Made by a program: the position numbers and the translations under genes. The notes beneath the pieces are model-generated. The model had not been told where the DNA came from. It made no database searches and was given only the letters and a program-made list of their open reading frames with translations. From Streptomyces sp. NBC_00223 (lineage in GTDB: Bacteria > Actinomycetota > Actinomycetes > Streptomycetales > Streptomycetaceae): a stretch of DNA of 64,000 nt. Positions 1-8,620 of the stretch are shown here, one piece after another; positions within the stretch are counted from its first letter, which is position 1; each line of letters begins with the position of its first letter. The DNA is taken from contig NZ_CP108109.1 of assembly GCF_036199905.1 (NCBI RefSeq), positions 62,001 through 126,000 on the forward strand, read 5' to 3'.

Positions 1-1
1 C

Positions 2-1018
2 ACCGGCGGCGACGCCGGGCTCGCCCCGCTGACCGCGCTCAGGTCAGGCTCCGACGGCGGCAACGGCCTGTACCACTACGGCTCCTCCGGCGGCTTCCCG
101 AGCTCGGAGTCCTCGGGCAGCAACTACTGGGTGGACGCGGTGATGGACACCGCCTCGGCCAGTACGGTGCCGCCGGCGGTCACCAGCACCTCGCCGACCT
201 CGGGCGCCGTGAACGTGCCGATCACCGCGCCGGTCACGGCCGTCTTCAGCGAGGGCCTGGACGCGGACACGCTGGCCTTCACGCTCAAGGACGCCGACGG
301 GGACAACGTGCCGGGCGTCACGACCTTCGGCGCAGCCAACAGCGTGACCTTCACCCCGTCCAGCCAACTCGGCCTGAACACCACCTACACGGCCTCCGTA
401 CAGGCGGACGACCTGTGGGGCAACTCGATGGACGAGCCCACCGCCTGGAGCTTCCGCACCAGCGCGACCCCGCCCGCGGTGACCTGCCCGTGCACCCTGT
501 GGGGCAACTCCACGGTGCCGGCCACCACCGACATGACCGGCGACCCCAACCCGGTCGAGCTGGGCACCCGGTTCACCTCGGCGGTCAGCGGCTACATCAC
601 CGGCGTCACCTTCTACAAGGGCGCGGGCAACACCGGGACGCACACCGGCAGCCTGTGGTCCGACGCCGGGACGCTGCTGGCCACCGGCACGTTCTCCAGC
701 GAGACCGCGACCGGCTGGCAGCTGCTGTCCTTCGGCACCCCCGTGCCGATCACCGCGGGCACCAGGTACGTGGTGTCCTACCACGCGCCCAACGGCAACT
801 ACGCGGTCGACGGCGGGTACTTCGCCGGCGCCCACCAGTCGTATCCGCTGACGGCCACCCCCGACACCGCGGGCAGCCCCAACGGCCTGTACGCGTACGG
901 CGCCGGCAGTGCCTTCCCGAACGCCGGTTACGGGTCGGCGAACTACTGGGTGGCGCCGATCTTCAGCACGACCCTGCCGCCCGCACAGTCGGACGGCACG
1001 ACCACGGAAATCCACTAG
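2..1018 (+). CDS. Secreted/surface protein with DUF4082 and Ig-like domains (5' partial)
   Basis: The reading frame is open from the first bases of the window, so only the C-terminal ~338 residues are present. It begins inside the end of one DUF4082 domain (NGLYHYGSSGGF, SNYWVDAV), continues with an SbsA-type bacterial Ig-like domain (SPTSGAVNVPITAPV to about SFRTSATPP), and ends with a complete second DUF4082 domain (GVTFYKGAGNTGTHTGSLW ... NGLYAYGAGSAF ... ANYWVAPIF). Alternating DUF4082 and Ig-like domains are typical of large exported actinobacterial proteins, so a cell-surface or extracellular role is likely; ligand and activity are unknown. The gene stops 10 bp before a glycosyltransferase and may share its transcript. 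The domain calls are firm; the full length and any signal peptide lie outside the window. Confidence 0.8.
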   Translation, partial: TGGDAGLAPLTALRSGSDGGNGLYHYGSSGGFPSSESSGSNYWVDAVMDTASASTVPPAVTSTSPTSGAVNVPITAPVTAVFSEGLDADTLAFTLKDADGDNVPGVTTFGAANSVTFTPSSQLGLNTTYTASVQADDLWGNSMDEPTAWSFRTSATPPAVTCPCTLWGNSTVPATTDMTGDPNPVELGTRFTSAVSGYITGVTFYKGAGNTGTHTGSLWSDAGTLLATGTFSSETATGWQLLSFGTPVPITAGTRYVVSYHAPNGNYAVDGGYFAGAHQSYPLTATPDTAGSPNGLYAYGAGSAFPNAGYGSANYWVAPIFSTTLPPAQSDGTTTEIH

Positions 1019-1028
1019 GCGACACCGG

Positions 1029-2087
1029 ATGGGCAGCGCATCGATGAGCAGTGTCAGCGTCGTGATCCCCTGTTACAAGTACGGCCACTTCCTCGCCGAC
1101 TGCGTACGCAGTGTGCTGGACGAGCAGCCGGGGCTCGACGTACGGGTGCTGATCATCGACGACGCCTCGCCCGACGACTCGGCGGAGGCCGCCCGCGCGC
1201 TGGCGGCCTCCGACCCGAGGATCGAGGTGCGGGTGCACGCCCGCAACCAGGGGCACATCGCCACCTACAACGAGGGCCTGCTGGAGTGGGCCGACGGGGA
1301 CTACGCCGTCCTGCTCTCCGCGGACGACCGGCTGGTGCCGGGCGCGCTGGTACGGGCGGCCGCGCTCCTGGACGCCCACCCGGAGGCCGGTTTCTGCTAC
1401 GGCAGGCCGCTGCGCTTCACGCACGGCGGCCCGCTGCCCAAGGCCCGTACCCGGAGCGCCGGTTCGGTGGTCTACCCGGGCCGCTGGTGGCTGGAGCGCC
1501 GCTTCCGCGAGGGCACCGGCTGCATCACCTCTCCTGAGGTCGTGGTCCGTACCTCCCTCCAGCGGAAGGTCGGGGGCTACGACCCGAAGCTGCCGCACGC
1601 GGGCGACATCGAGATGTGGATGCGGCTGGCCGCGCACGCCGACGTCGGGTACGTACGCGGGGCGGACCAGGCGTTCTACCGGGTGCACGGCGCGAACATG
1701 TCCACCACGGACTTCGGCGGCCAGCTGGACGACCTGCGGCAGCGGCGGGTCGCCTTCGAGTCGGTGCTCGACAAGTGCGGCGAACTGCTGCCCGCCGAGC
1801 GGCTCGCCGAGACCGTGCACACCCGGCTGGCCCGGTTCGCGCTGCGCCGGGCCTACCGGGCGTACGACCGGGGGCGCACCGAGGTGGTGCCCGTGGACGA
1901 GCTGGTGGAGTTCGCCCGGGAGTGCCTGCCGGGCTTCGCCGCGCTGCCGGAGTACCGGGCGCTGCGGCTGCGGCGGCGGATCGGCGCCCGCGCGATGCCG
2001 TATCTCCAGCCACTGGTGCTCTCCGCGGTGGCCGAGCGCGGCCGGGAGTGGCTGTGGTGGCAGTCGTGGAAGCGCCGGGGCCTGTGA
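1029..2087 (+). CDS. Family 2 glycosyltransferase
   Basis: A 352-residue GT-A fold glycosyltransferase. It opens with SVVIPCYKYGHFL, followed by LIIDDASPDDSAE, a sugar-nucleotide binding acidic pair in LLSADDRL, and a later GDIEMWMRLA motif, all typical of GT2 enzymes that add a sugar to a lipid-linked or polysaccharide acceptor at the cytoplasmic face. ATG 1029 is used; an in-frame ATG at 1044 (MSSVSV) is an equally good start, since neither has a strong ribosome site. The gene converges on a Wzz-like gene ending at 2132. Donor and acceptor cannot be told from the sequence; the neighbours put it in polysaccharide synthesis. Confidence 0.85.
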   Translation: MGSASMSSVSVVIPCYKYGHFLADCVRSVLDEQPGLDVRVLIIDDASPDDSAEAARALAASDPRIEVRVHARNQGHIATYNEGLLEWADGDYAVLLSADDRLVPGALVRAAALLDAHPEAGFCYGRPLRFTHGGPLPKARTRSAGSVVYPGRWWLERRFREGTGCITSPEVVVRTSLQRKVGGYDPKLPHAGDIEMWMRLAAHADVGYVRGADQAFYRVHGANMSTTDFGGQLDDLRQRRVAFESVLDKCGELLPAERLAETVHTRLARFALRRAYRAYDRGRTEVVPVDELVEFARECLPGFAALPEYRALRLRRRIGARAMPYLQPLVLSAVAERGREWLWWQSWKRRGL

Positions 2088-2131
2088 CGCCGCCCGGGTC
2101 AGCGGCGGTGGCAACAGCCGTTCGGCGCAGG

Positions 2132-2818
2132 TCAGTTGACGGCGGGGACCGGGCCGCCCGCGCGGTGCCGCCGGTGACTCCCGCGCCGCCGCTTCCTGGC
2201 GGTCAGCCGCCGGTCGGTCCACAGCGCGGCCAGGGTCCCGCCGACCGCGCCGCTCAGGGCCACCCCGGCCAGCGCCCGGCTCCTGATCCCCACCACCGGG
2301 ACCGCGTTGGGCGGCACCAGCAGGTCCACGCTCATCCGCGAGGCCGCGGGGATGTCCTGCGCGGCCTGGAGCGCGGCCAGATGGTCGCCGAAGACGGAGA
2401 TGATCGCCCGGACCTGGGTGTCGGCGCCGGCCGGGTCGGCCAGCCGGGCCTGGATCTGCAGCGAGGGGATCAGATACTGCGGGGTCACGCTGGTGCCGCT
2501 GTTGCGCGGGACGAGGGTGTAGGTGCCCGTCACCCCGGCCGCCCCCAGCTCCTCGGCGCCGGCGGGCGAGCGCAGCTGCTCGACGATCGCGTACGACACG
2601 GCGGCCAGCGGCGGCTGGAGATTGGTCAGCTGGTTGGGCTGGTTACCGGTCACGGGCGGTTTGACCACGATCACCGCGGAGCTGACGAACTGCGTCTGCG
2701 GGCGCAGCACATGGTAGGCGCCGGCCGCGGTCAGCAGCAGCGCGAACAGCAGCACGTACCATCGGCGCAGCAGCGCGAGGACGACCTCACCAGGGGACAC
2801 CGGGCCTCCTCCCGTCAC
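2132..2818 (-). CDS. Wzz-type chain-length determinant protein
   Basis: A 228-residue protein with the layout of polysaccharide co-polymerases: an N-terminal membrane span (LLRRWYVLLFALLLTAAGA, about residues 16-35), an extracytoplasmic middle portion, and a second hydrophobic stretch (ALAGVALSGAVGGTLAALW, near residue 190) followed by a basic tail rich in Arg. No kinase domain follows, so it is the short Wzz type rather than a BY-kinase fusion. GTG 2818 is the furthest start; a second GTG six codons in is possible. It is transcribed against its neighbours and sits next to a gene carrying another Wzz domain, so the locus holds several such regulators of chain length. Confidence 0.75.
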   Translation of the reverse strand: MTGGGPVSPGEVVLALLRRWYVLLFALLLTAAGAYHVLRPQTQFVSSAVIVVKPPVTGNQPNQLTNLQPPLAAVSYAIVEQLRSPAGAEELGAAGVTGTYTLVPRNSGTSVTPQYLIPSLQIQARLADPAGADTQVRAIISVFGDHLAALQAAQDIPAASRMSVDLLVPPNAVPVVGIRSRALAGVALSGAVGGTLAALWTDRRLTARKRRRGSHRRHRAGGPVPAVN

Positions 2819-2916
2819 CCCCGATACTGGCAGGGCGGCGGGGCCGCTGCCACCGGATCGGGCATCCCGCGGCGGGAGTTGCCGGGCGGCGGGCGCGCCG
2901 GGGCGGGGGGGACCGT

Positions 2917-4935
2917 ATGACGCTGGGCGAACTGCTCGCCGTGCTGGGCCGCCGCTGGTACCTGATGGCGCCGCTCACCCTGATCGGGGTGCTCATGGGC
3001 GGGTACCTGTACACGTCGGTGCCGGTGGCGTACGAGTCGGAGAGCTCGATCTCGCTGCTGGACTCCTCGGCGGTCGCCAAACTGGCCCCGACGTACGGCA
3101 ATCCGATCTCGAACGCGGGCGGTTCGCTGGTCGTCACCGCCGATGTGCTGATCAGGACCCTCCAGTCGGCGGGGGCGGCGCACGATCTGGGCGACCGGGG
3201 GGTGAGCGACCGCTACACGGTCGGCTTCGCGGCGAACGCCTCGGGCCCGCTGCTCTCGCTGGCCGTCACCGGGACCGACCGGGCCAAGGTGCTGCGGGAG
3301 ACCAGGACCCTGACCGACTTCGCGGGCGAGCAGCTGCGGGCGCTCCAGGCGGCCGCGCGGGTCGCGCCGCAGTACTACGTGAAGGCCGCGCCGATCGTGC
3401 TGCCGCAGACGCCGGTCTCGCAGCTCAAGAGCCGCTACCAGTACATGGCGGCGGTGGTGATCGCGGGCGTCGCCGGGGGGTTCTTCCTCAGCTTCGTCAC
3501 CGAGTCGGCGGCGCTGGCCCGCCGCCGCAGGCGCGGCGAGGAGACCGTACGGCCGACCAGGTCCGGGGGCCGGCGGGGGCTGCTGCGGCGGCCGCTGGAC
3601 GCCACCACGATCCTCACCGGCTATCTGGCGCTGGCCTTCTTCATCCCCTCCAACCTCACCCTGCCCGCGCTCGGCGGGGTCGGCACCCCCGCCAATGTCT
3701 TCGCCCTGCTCGGGCTGCTGTGGTACGTGGCGTCCTGGCTGACCGGCCGGATCGTGCCCGCGCCGGGCACCCGGGGGCCGCGGCTGGTGATGTGCCTGCT
3801 GTCGGCCGCCGTGCTGATGGCCTACGTCGCCGACGCGACCCGCGGCGGCTCCCACGAGGAGATCCTGGGCGCCGACCGGGGGCTGATCGGGCTGCTGGTG
3901 TGGGTGTCGCTGGTGGTGCTGGCCTCGGCGGGCATCCAGGACCGGGACCGGCTCGACACGCTGCTGCGGCGGCTGGTGGTGATGGGCACGGTGGTGGCCG
4001 CGATCGGCTACTACGACTTCTTCGCCTCGACCAACATCGCCGACTCCATCAGCATCCCGGGCCTGCACGCGAGCGTGGCCCAGATCTCGGCCATGGACCG
4101 CGGCTCCTTCACCCGGCCGCGCTCGACCACCGCCCACCCGCTGGAGTTCGGCGGAATGCTGGCGATCCTGGTGCCCTTCGCGGTGCACCAGGCGTTCGAC
4201 CCGGTGCGCCGGCACGCGGGCGCGCTGCGCCGCTGGGCGCCGGTGGCGGTCATGGGCGGGGCGCTGCCGCTGACGGTGTCCCGGACGTCCATCATCGGCG
4301 CCGCGCTGGTGGTGCTGGTCATGGTGCCGCGCTGGAAGCCGCAGCGGCGGTGGACCGCGATCGGGCTGCTGGTGGCGTCCGTCGGCGTGTTCAAGGTCCT
4401 CGTGCCGGGTCTGATCGGCACGATCACCACTCTGTTCTCGACCTTCCTGTCGAACTCCGACAGCAGCACCCAGGCCCGTACGGTGAAGTACTCGGCGATC
4501 GTGCCCTATCTGCGCGAACGGCCCTTGTTCGGGCGGGGGTTCGGGACCTTCACCCCTGATCTGTACTTCTTCACCGACAACCAGTACATGCTGACCCTGG
4601 CCGAGATGGGCCTGCTGGGCACGGTGGCGCTGCTCGCGCTGTTCGCGGCCGGCGTCCACCACGGCGGGGCCGTGCGCAGGCTCGCGGCGAGTGAGTCGGA
4701 CCGGGAGCTGGGCCAGGCGTTCCTGGCCTCGGCGGTGGTCGGCCTGGTCATCAGCGCCACCTTCGACGCGCTGAGCTTCCCCATGTTCGCGGGCATGTTC
4801 TTCCTGACCCTCGGCGCCGGCGGGAGCTGTCTGGGCTTCGTCCGCCGGCAGGCGGCCGCGCGGAACGCCGCCGTGCCGGACGATCCCTCCGTGCCGGGTC
4901 CGCGTACGGACCGGCCCCAACTCGTGGAGTCCTGA
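2917..4935 (+). CDS. Wzz-Wzy fusion: chain-length domain plus O-antigen polymerase-like domain
   Basis: A 672-residue membrane protein. The first ~200 residues look like Wzz: ELLAVLGRRWYLMAPLTLIG is the first membrane span, PVAYESESSISLLDSS follows it, and a second span (AAVVIAGVAGGFFLSF) closes the domain. From about residue 225 onward it has ten or so hydrophobic segments and the Wzy/O-antigen-ligase-like region, including RPRSTTAHPLEFGGMLAI and RERPLFGRGFGTFTPDLY, motifs common to bacterial polysaccharide polymerases. It probably polymerises repeat units at the outer face of the membrane, with the length-control module tethered. Its TGA overlaps the ATG of the next glycosyltransferase (TGATG), so the two are translationally coupled. 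Separate Wzz and Wzy proteins are the usual arrangement. Confidence 0.8.
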   Translation: MTLGELLAVLGRRWYLMAPLTLIGVLMGGYLYTSVPVAYESESSISLLDSSAVAKLAPTYGNPISNAGGSLVVTADVLIRTLQSAGAAHDLGDRGVSDRYTVGFAANASGPLLSLAVTGTDRAKVLRETRTLTDFAGEQLRALQAAARVAPQYYVKAAPIVLPQTPVSQLKSRYQYMAAVVIAGVAGGFFLSFVTESAALARRRRRGEETVRPTRSGGRRGLLRRPLDATTILTGYLALAFFIPSNLTLPALGGVGTPANVFALLGLLWYVASWLTGRIVPAPGTRGPRLVMCLLSAAVLMAYVADATRGGSHEEILGADRGLIGLLVWVSLVVLASAGIQDRDRLDTLLRRLVVMGTVVAAIGYYDFFASTNIADSISIPGLHASVAQISAMDRGSFTRPRSTTAHPLEFGGMLAILVPFAVHQAFDPVRRHAGALRRWAPVAVMGGALPLTVSRTSIIGAALVVLVMVPRWKPQRRWTAIGLLVASVGVFKVLVPGLIGTITTLFSTFLSNSDSSTQARTVKYSAIVPYLRERPLFGRGFGTFTPDLYFFTDNQYMLTLAEMGLLGTVALLALFAAGVHHGGAVRRLAASESDRELGQAFLASAVVGLVISATFDALSFPMFAGMFFLTLGAGGSCLGFVRRQAAARNAAVPDDPSVPGPRTDRPQLVES

Positions 4936-5966
4936 TGCCCGTCCAGTCCCCGGCCGCGGGGCCGGTCGCCGTGCTCGTCGTGACGTGGAACAGCGCCGCC
5001 GTGCTGCCCGGCTTCCTCGCCTCGCTGCCCGCCGGCATGGAAGGTCTCGACTGGCGGCTGGTCGTCGCGGACAACGACTCGGGCGACACCACCCTGGAGG
5101 TGCTGGACGCCCTCGCCCCCGACGCGACGGTCGTACGCACCGGCCGCAACGCCGGGTACGCGGCGGGCGTCAACGCCGCGCTGGGCGCCGCCGCGCGGTG
5201 GGAGGGCGGCTACCGGGCGGCGCTGGTGTGCAACCCGGACATCCGGATGCGGCCGGGGTGCGCGGCCGCGCTGGTCGGCGCGCTGGACGCCGGGGAGGCC
5301 GCGGAGGCCGGGGAGCCCGGGGAGTCCGGGGCGGCCGGTACGTCCCCGGCGGACGGCGGCAGGACCGGGATCAGCGTGCCGCTGCTGTACGAGGCGGACG
5401 GCCTGACCCCGGTCCGCTCGCTGCGCCGCGAGCCGAGCGTGGCGCGGGCGTTCGGGGAGGCGGTGCTCGGCAACCGCAGGGCGGGGCGGTTCGCGCGCTG
5501 GGGCGAGCTGGTCACCGACCCGGCGGCGTACACCCGGCCCACCCGCGCGGACTGGGCGACGGGCGCGCTGATGGCGCTGTCGCGCGCGTGCGTGGAGACG
5601 TGCGGGCCGTGGGACGAGTCGTTCTTCCTCTACTCCGAGGAGACCGAGTTCTGTCTGCGGGCGCGGGACCTGGGTTTCGCCACCCGGCTGCGGCCCGAGG
5701 CGTCCGCGGTGCACCTGGGCGGCGACTCGCGGGTCTCGCCGCGGCTGTGGACGCTGCTGACGGTCAACAGGGTGCGGCTGCACCGCCGCCGCCACGGCGC
5801 GGCGGCCACCGCGCTGTTCTGGGCGGCGGTGCTGCTGCGGGAGGCGTCGCGGGCGCTGCTCGGCCGGGCGCAGAACCGGGCTGCGGTGGCCGCGCTGCTC
5901 AGTCCTTCGCGGCTGCGGGCCCGGCCTGGTCCCGCTGCGGCCGCACCGATATCAGCGACTTCGTGA
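4935..5966 (+). CDS. Family 2 glycosyltransferase, WbbL/rhamnosyltransferase-like
   Basis: A 343-residue GT2 enzyme of the rhamnosyl/galactofuranosyl-transferase type: VLVVTWNSAAVLPGFL, VVADNDSGDTTLEVL, RTGRNAGYAAGVNAAL and CNPDIRMRPGC are the usual N-terminal motifs, and YSEETEFCLRARDLG the C-terminal catalytic region. A low-complexity Gly/Glu/Ala insert (GEAAEAGEPGESGAAG) lies near residue 120. The start overlaps the stop of the Wzz-Wzy gene by one base. It probably adds one residue of the repeat unit made by this locus. Its last 68 bp overlap a convergent methyltransferase gene. The donor sugar is not predictable. Confidence 0.85.
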   Translation: MPVQSPAAGPVAVLVVTWNSAAVLPGFLASLPAGMEGLDWRLVVADNDSGDTTLEVLDALAPDATVVRTGRNAGYAAGVNAALGAAARWEGGYRAALVCNPDIRMRPGCAAALVGALDAGEAAEAGEPGESGAAGTSPADGGRTGISVPLLYEADGLTPVRSLRREPSVARAFGEAVLGNRRAGRFARWGELVTDPAAYTRPTRADWATGALMALSRACVETCGPWDESFFLYSEETEFCLRARDLGFATRLRPEASAVHLGGDSRVSPRLWTLLTVNRVRLHRRRHGAAATALFWAAVLLREASRALLGRAQNRAAVAALLSPSRLRARPGPAAAAPISATS

Positions 5967-6618
5967 CGCCGAGCACCCGCTCGCCGATCAGCGCCGAGCC
6001 GGGGAAGAGGTAGCGCATCTCGGCGCGGGTCAGCAGCTCGATGTTGATCACGGCGTTCATGCCCTCCTCGGCGGTGCCGGGGCGGCTGTGGGTGAGCGGC
6101 CAGTGCCGTACCAGCCGGGCGCGGGCGGCCAGCGGCAGGAACTGGAAGCCGGGCGCCACGAAGTGCGGCTCGACCGGGAAGTAGCGGTACGGGGTCTGCA
6201 CCCAGTGCAGGGGAGCGAGCGCCTCGACGGCGGCGGCGAACCGGAGGCGCTGGCTGTGGCCGCCGACGTGCTCGATGGTCGAGTTGGAGAACACCACGTC
6301 GTAGCGGCCGAGTTCGGCGGCGACATCGGGGTCGGTCACGTCGGCGTTCTGCGTGGTGATCCAGTCCGGCACCTCGGCGGGGTGCGGCTCCAGGTTGATC
6401 ACATGGACGTGCCGGGGGCGCAGCGGGGCCCGCAGCCACATGTCGGCGGTCCCGCCGAGGTCCACGACGGACAGTTCCGCGATGCCGGGGAAGCAGCGCC
6501 GGAAGCGCTCCCAGCGGGCCAGCCGCATCCGCTCGCCCAGCGAACCGGGGGCGTCCACGAATCGGTTGCGCAGGGCGCGGGAACGGGTGCCGGGCACGTC
6601 GGACATGAGGTCAACCAC
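5899..6618 (-). CDS. Class I SAM-dependent methyltransferase
   Basis: A 239-residue protein with a class I methyltransferase core: LSVVDLGGTADMWLR (SAM-binding motif I), HVINLEPHPAEVPDW (motif II acidic turn), QNADVTDPDVAAEL and YDVVFSNSTIEHVGG. The phrase STIEHVG followed by WVQTPYRYFPVEPHF is common in small-molecule and sugar methyltransferases. It is the last gene of the leftward polysaccharide operon, 88 bp after another methyltransferase gene, so O-methylation of a sugar or of the polymer end is a reasonable guess. An ATG four codons in (6606, MSDVPG) is an alternative start. Its 3' end overlaps the convergent glycosyltransferase by 68 bp. Confidence 0.8.
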   Translation of the reverse strand: MVDLMSDVPGTRSRALRNRFVDAPGSLGERMRLARWERFRRCFPGIAELSVVDLGGTADMWLRAPLRPRHVHVINLEPHPAEVPDWITTQNADVTDPDVAAELGRYDVVFSNSTIEHVGGHSQRLRFAAAVEALAPLHWVQTPYRYFPVEPHFVAPGFQFLPLAARARLVRHWPLTHSRPGTAEEGMNAVINIELLTRAEMRYLFPGSALIGERVLGVTKSLISVRPQRDQAGPAAAKD

Positions 6619-6706
6619 CTGGGATCGGGAGCACTGTACGGACAGGGGGGTGCGGGTGCGGGGTTCTGCGAGGGCCGGGGGCGGGGCGGGGGCGTGCGGG
6701 ACGCGC

Positions 6707-7690
6707 TCAGCCGGCGCCCTTGGGCTTGCACACCAGGGCGGTGAAGTCGTGGCCGATCTCGGGCAGCGCGTTGTCCTCGGCGGCGAAACAGCGCTCCAGC
6801 AGGTCGTGCGTCTCCGCGTCCCGGCCGAGGAAGTTGTGCGCGATGCCGGAGAACGCGATGTGCAGCACGGTCCCGCCGTAGGGGCGCTCCTCGACCACGT
6901 CGAACAGCCGCCGCAGGCCGGGCAGCAGGGCGGCCGCGTCGACGGCCTCGGAGGGGTCGTCCAGCACCATCGACATACGGCTGGGGCGGACCACCCGGCG
7001 CTTGATCCGGCCGTCGGCCAGCCGACGGCGTTCCTCGGGGAGCGTCGCGAGCAGCGCGTTGGCCGCGTCGAGCTGGCCGTCGGTCCACTGGAAGCGGGTG
7101 GGGCCGACGAACTCGTCGACGACGAACAGGCCGCCGGGTTCGATCAGCCGGGCCAGCTGGGGCAGGGTGGTGTCGAGGGCGGCGAAGTGGTGCAGCGACT
7201 GGAGGCCGAGCAGGACGTCGAAGCGCTCGCCGTCGTCGGTCATCGTCTGGACGTCGGCGACGCGGAAGCGCAGGACGTCGGACAGCCCCTCGTCGGCGGC
7301 GGCCCCGGTGGCGAAGTCGATCCGCCGGTCGGCCACGTCCACGCCCTCCAGCAGGGCGAACGACCCGGTCTTCGCCCAGAGCAGTTCATTGCCGCCCGTG
7401 CCGCAGCCCAGGGACAGGCCGCGCAGATCGCGGCGGGGAGCGAAGTGCTCGCGGGCCACGTACTGCGGGAAGGAGGTGTCGGGGTCGCCGGTCATCAGCG
7501 TGTTCCACCGCTTGATGACCGCCGGTATCGCCCACCACTCGGTCTGCGAGGGCTCGACCCGCGACCAGTGGGCGACCACCCGTTCGCCGCCGCGCACCCG
7601 GAGTTTGGCCAGTACGGGATCGAGGTCGAGCCGCCGGACCTTGCGCATCAGCCGGTCGGCGTCATGTCGGTTGATCAGGTTGTTGAGCAT
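6707..7690 (-). CDS. Class I SAM-dependent methyltransferase
   Basis: A 327-residue protein that starts MLNNLINRHDADRLMRKVR. The SAM site is LRGLSLGCGTGGNELLW, followed by GVDVADRRIDFATGAA, RVADVQTMTDDGERFDVLLGLQSLHHF and a GGLFVVDEFVGPTRFQW segment after motif IV. The ATG at 7690 is preceded by GAGGGGGG seven bases upstream and is preferred over a longer start at 7732. It lies 81 bp after a glycosyltransferase in the leftward polysaccharide operon. A role in methylating a glycan or glycan precursor is inferred from context only. Confidence 0.82.
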   Translation of the reverse strand: MLNNLINRHDADRLMRKVRRLDLDPVLAKLRVRGGERVVAHWSRVEPSQTEWWAIPAVIKRWNTLMTGDPDTSFPQYVAREHFAPRRDLRGLSLGCGTGGNELLWAKTGSFALLEGVDVADRRIDFATGAAADEGLSDVLRFRVADVQTMTDDGERFDVLLGLQSLHHFAALDTTLPQLARLIEPGGLFVVDEFVGPTRFQWTDGQLDAANALLATLPEERRRLADGRIKRRVVRPSRMSMVLDDPSEAVDAAALLPGLRRLFDVVEERPYGGTVLHIAFSGIAHNFLGRDAETHDLLERCFAAEDNALPEIGHDFTALVCKPKGAG

Positions 7691-7771
7691 GCGAGCCCCC
7701 CTCGCCCCGGTGGGTTGCCGTGCAACCCGCACCCGGGGAACACCCTAGGGGCCGGGGGCGCGAGTTGTTCG

Positions 7772-8620
7772 TCAATCACTCCATTCCGTATAGAAACTCC
7801 CGGGGTTGACGAGATAGCGCACGGTGGGGACCGGAAGATGCCGTATCCGGTGGCCCCGGCCGTAACGGCGGATCAGCTCCCAGTCCTCGCGGGGCAGCAC
7901 CTCGGGGGTGCGGCGCAGCCGGCTGAAGCGCAGGGCGCGGGTGCGGCGGGCGACGAAGGCGTTGGTGTCGAGGAACGACTCGCGGGCGGCCCTGCGGCGG
8001 TCGTACGGCACGGACAGCACGTCCTTGTCGGTGCCGTCGGGCAGCACCCGCCGCAGCGCGGTGTAGACGCCGTCGGGGCCGCCGGGCGCCTCAAGGGCGG
8101 CCAGTGCCTGTTCCAGATGGTCGGGCTCCCACCGGTTGTCGTCGTCCAGGAAGGCGATGTAACGGGACCGGGTGAGCCGGATGCCGACGTTGCGGACGAC
8201 GCCCGCGACGGCGGTGTTGCGGGCCAGGCCGACGGCGAACAGCCGTGGGTCGGCGGGCAGTTCGGGCAGTCCGGCGCCGTCGTCCACGACGATGACGATC
8301 TGGTCGGTCACGGTCTGGGCCAGCGCGGAGCCGACCGCCCGCAGCAGTGCCTCGGGGCGCCGGTGGGTGGCGATCACCGTGGCGACCAGCGCGGCGGGCG
8401 GGCGTGGCCCGGACCGGGTGAGCCGGCGGACTTCGGCGTTCTCGAAGCGGCGCAGCGCCACGGCCGTGGGCGCGAGCAGCACCTTGTTGCGCAGTTCGAA
8501 GAGCACCATCCAGCCGAAGAGCCGCTTGGCCAGCTCCCAGGGGGCCCGGGCGGCCCGGCGGGCGGCGGACCCAGGCACGGCGGCGCCCTCGGCGGCTCTG
8601 TCCTCGGGGCCGCCGCTCAT
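7772..8620 (-). CDS. Family 2 glycosyltransferase
   Basis: A 282-residue GT2 protein. About 70 residues of basic N-terminal region precede the catalytic core: VATVIATHRRPEALLRAV, IVIVVDDGAGLPEL, ARNTAVAGVVRNVGIRLT and the donor-binding acidic triad in YIAFLDDDNRWEPDHL. The ATG at 8620 overlaps the TGA of the beta-helix gene (ATGA), so the true start lies here even though the frame stays open far upstream. It ends YLVNPGSFYTEWSD. It is one of three GT2 enzymes in the locus and probably extends the repeat unit on the lipid carrier. Confidence 0.85.
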   Translation of the reverse strand: MSGGPEDRAAEGAAVPGSAARRAARAPWELAKRLFGWMVLFELRNKVLLAPTAVALRRFENAEVRRLTRSGPRPPAALVATVIATHRRPEALLRAVGSALAQTVTDQIVIVVDDGAGLPELPADPRLFAVGLARNTAVAGVVRNVGIRLTRSRYIAFLDDDNRWEPDHLEQALAALEAPGGPDGVYTALRRVLPDGTDKDVLSVPYDRRRAARESFLDTNAFVARRTRALRFSRLRRTPEVLPREDWELIRRYGRGHRIRHLPVPTVRYLVNPGSFYTEWSD

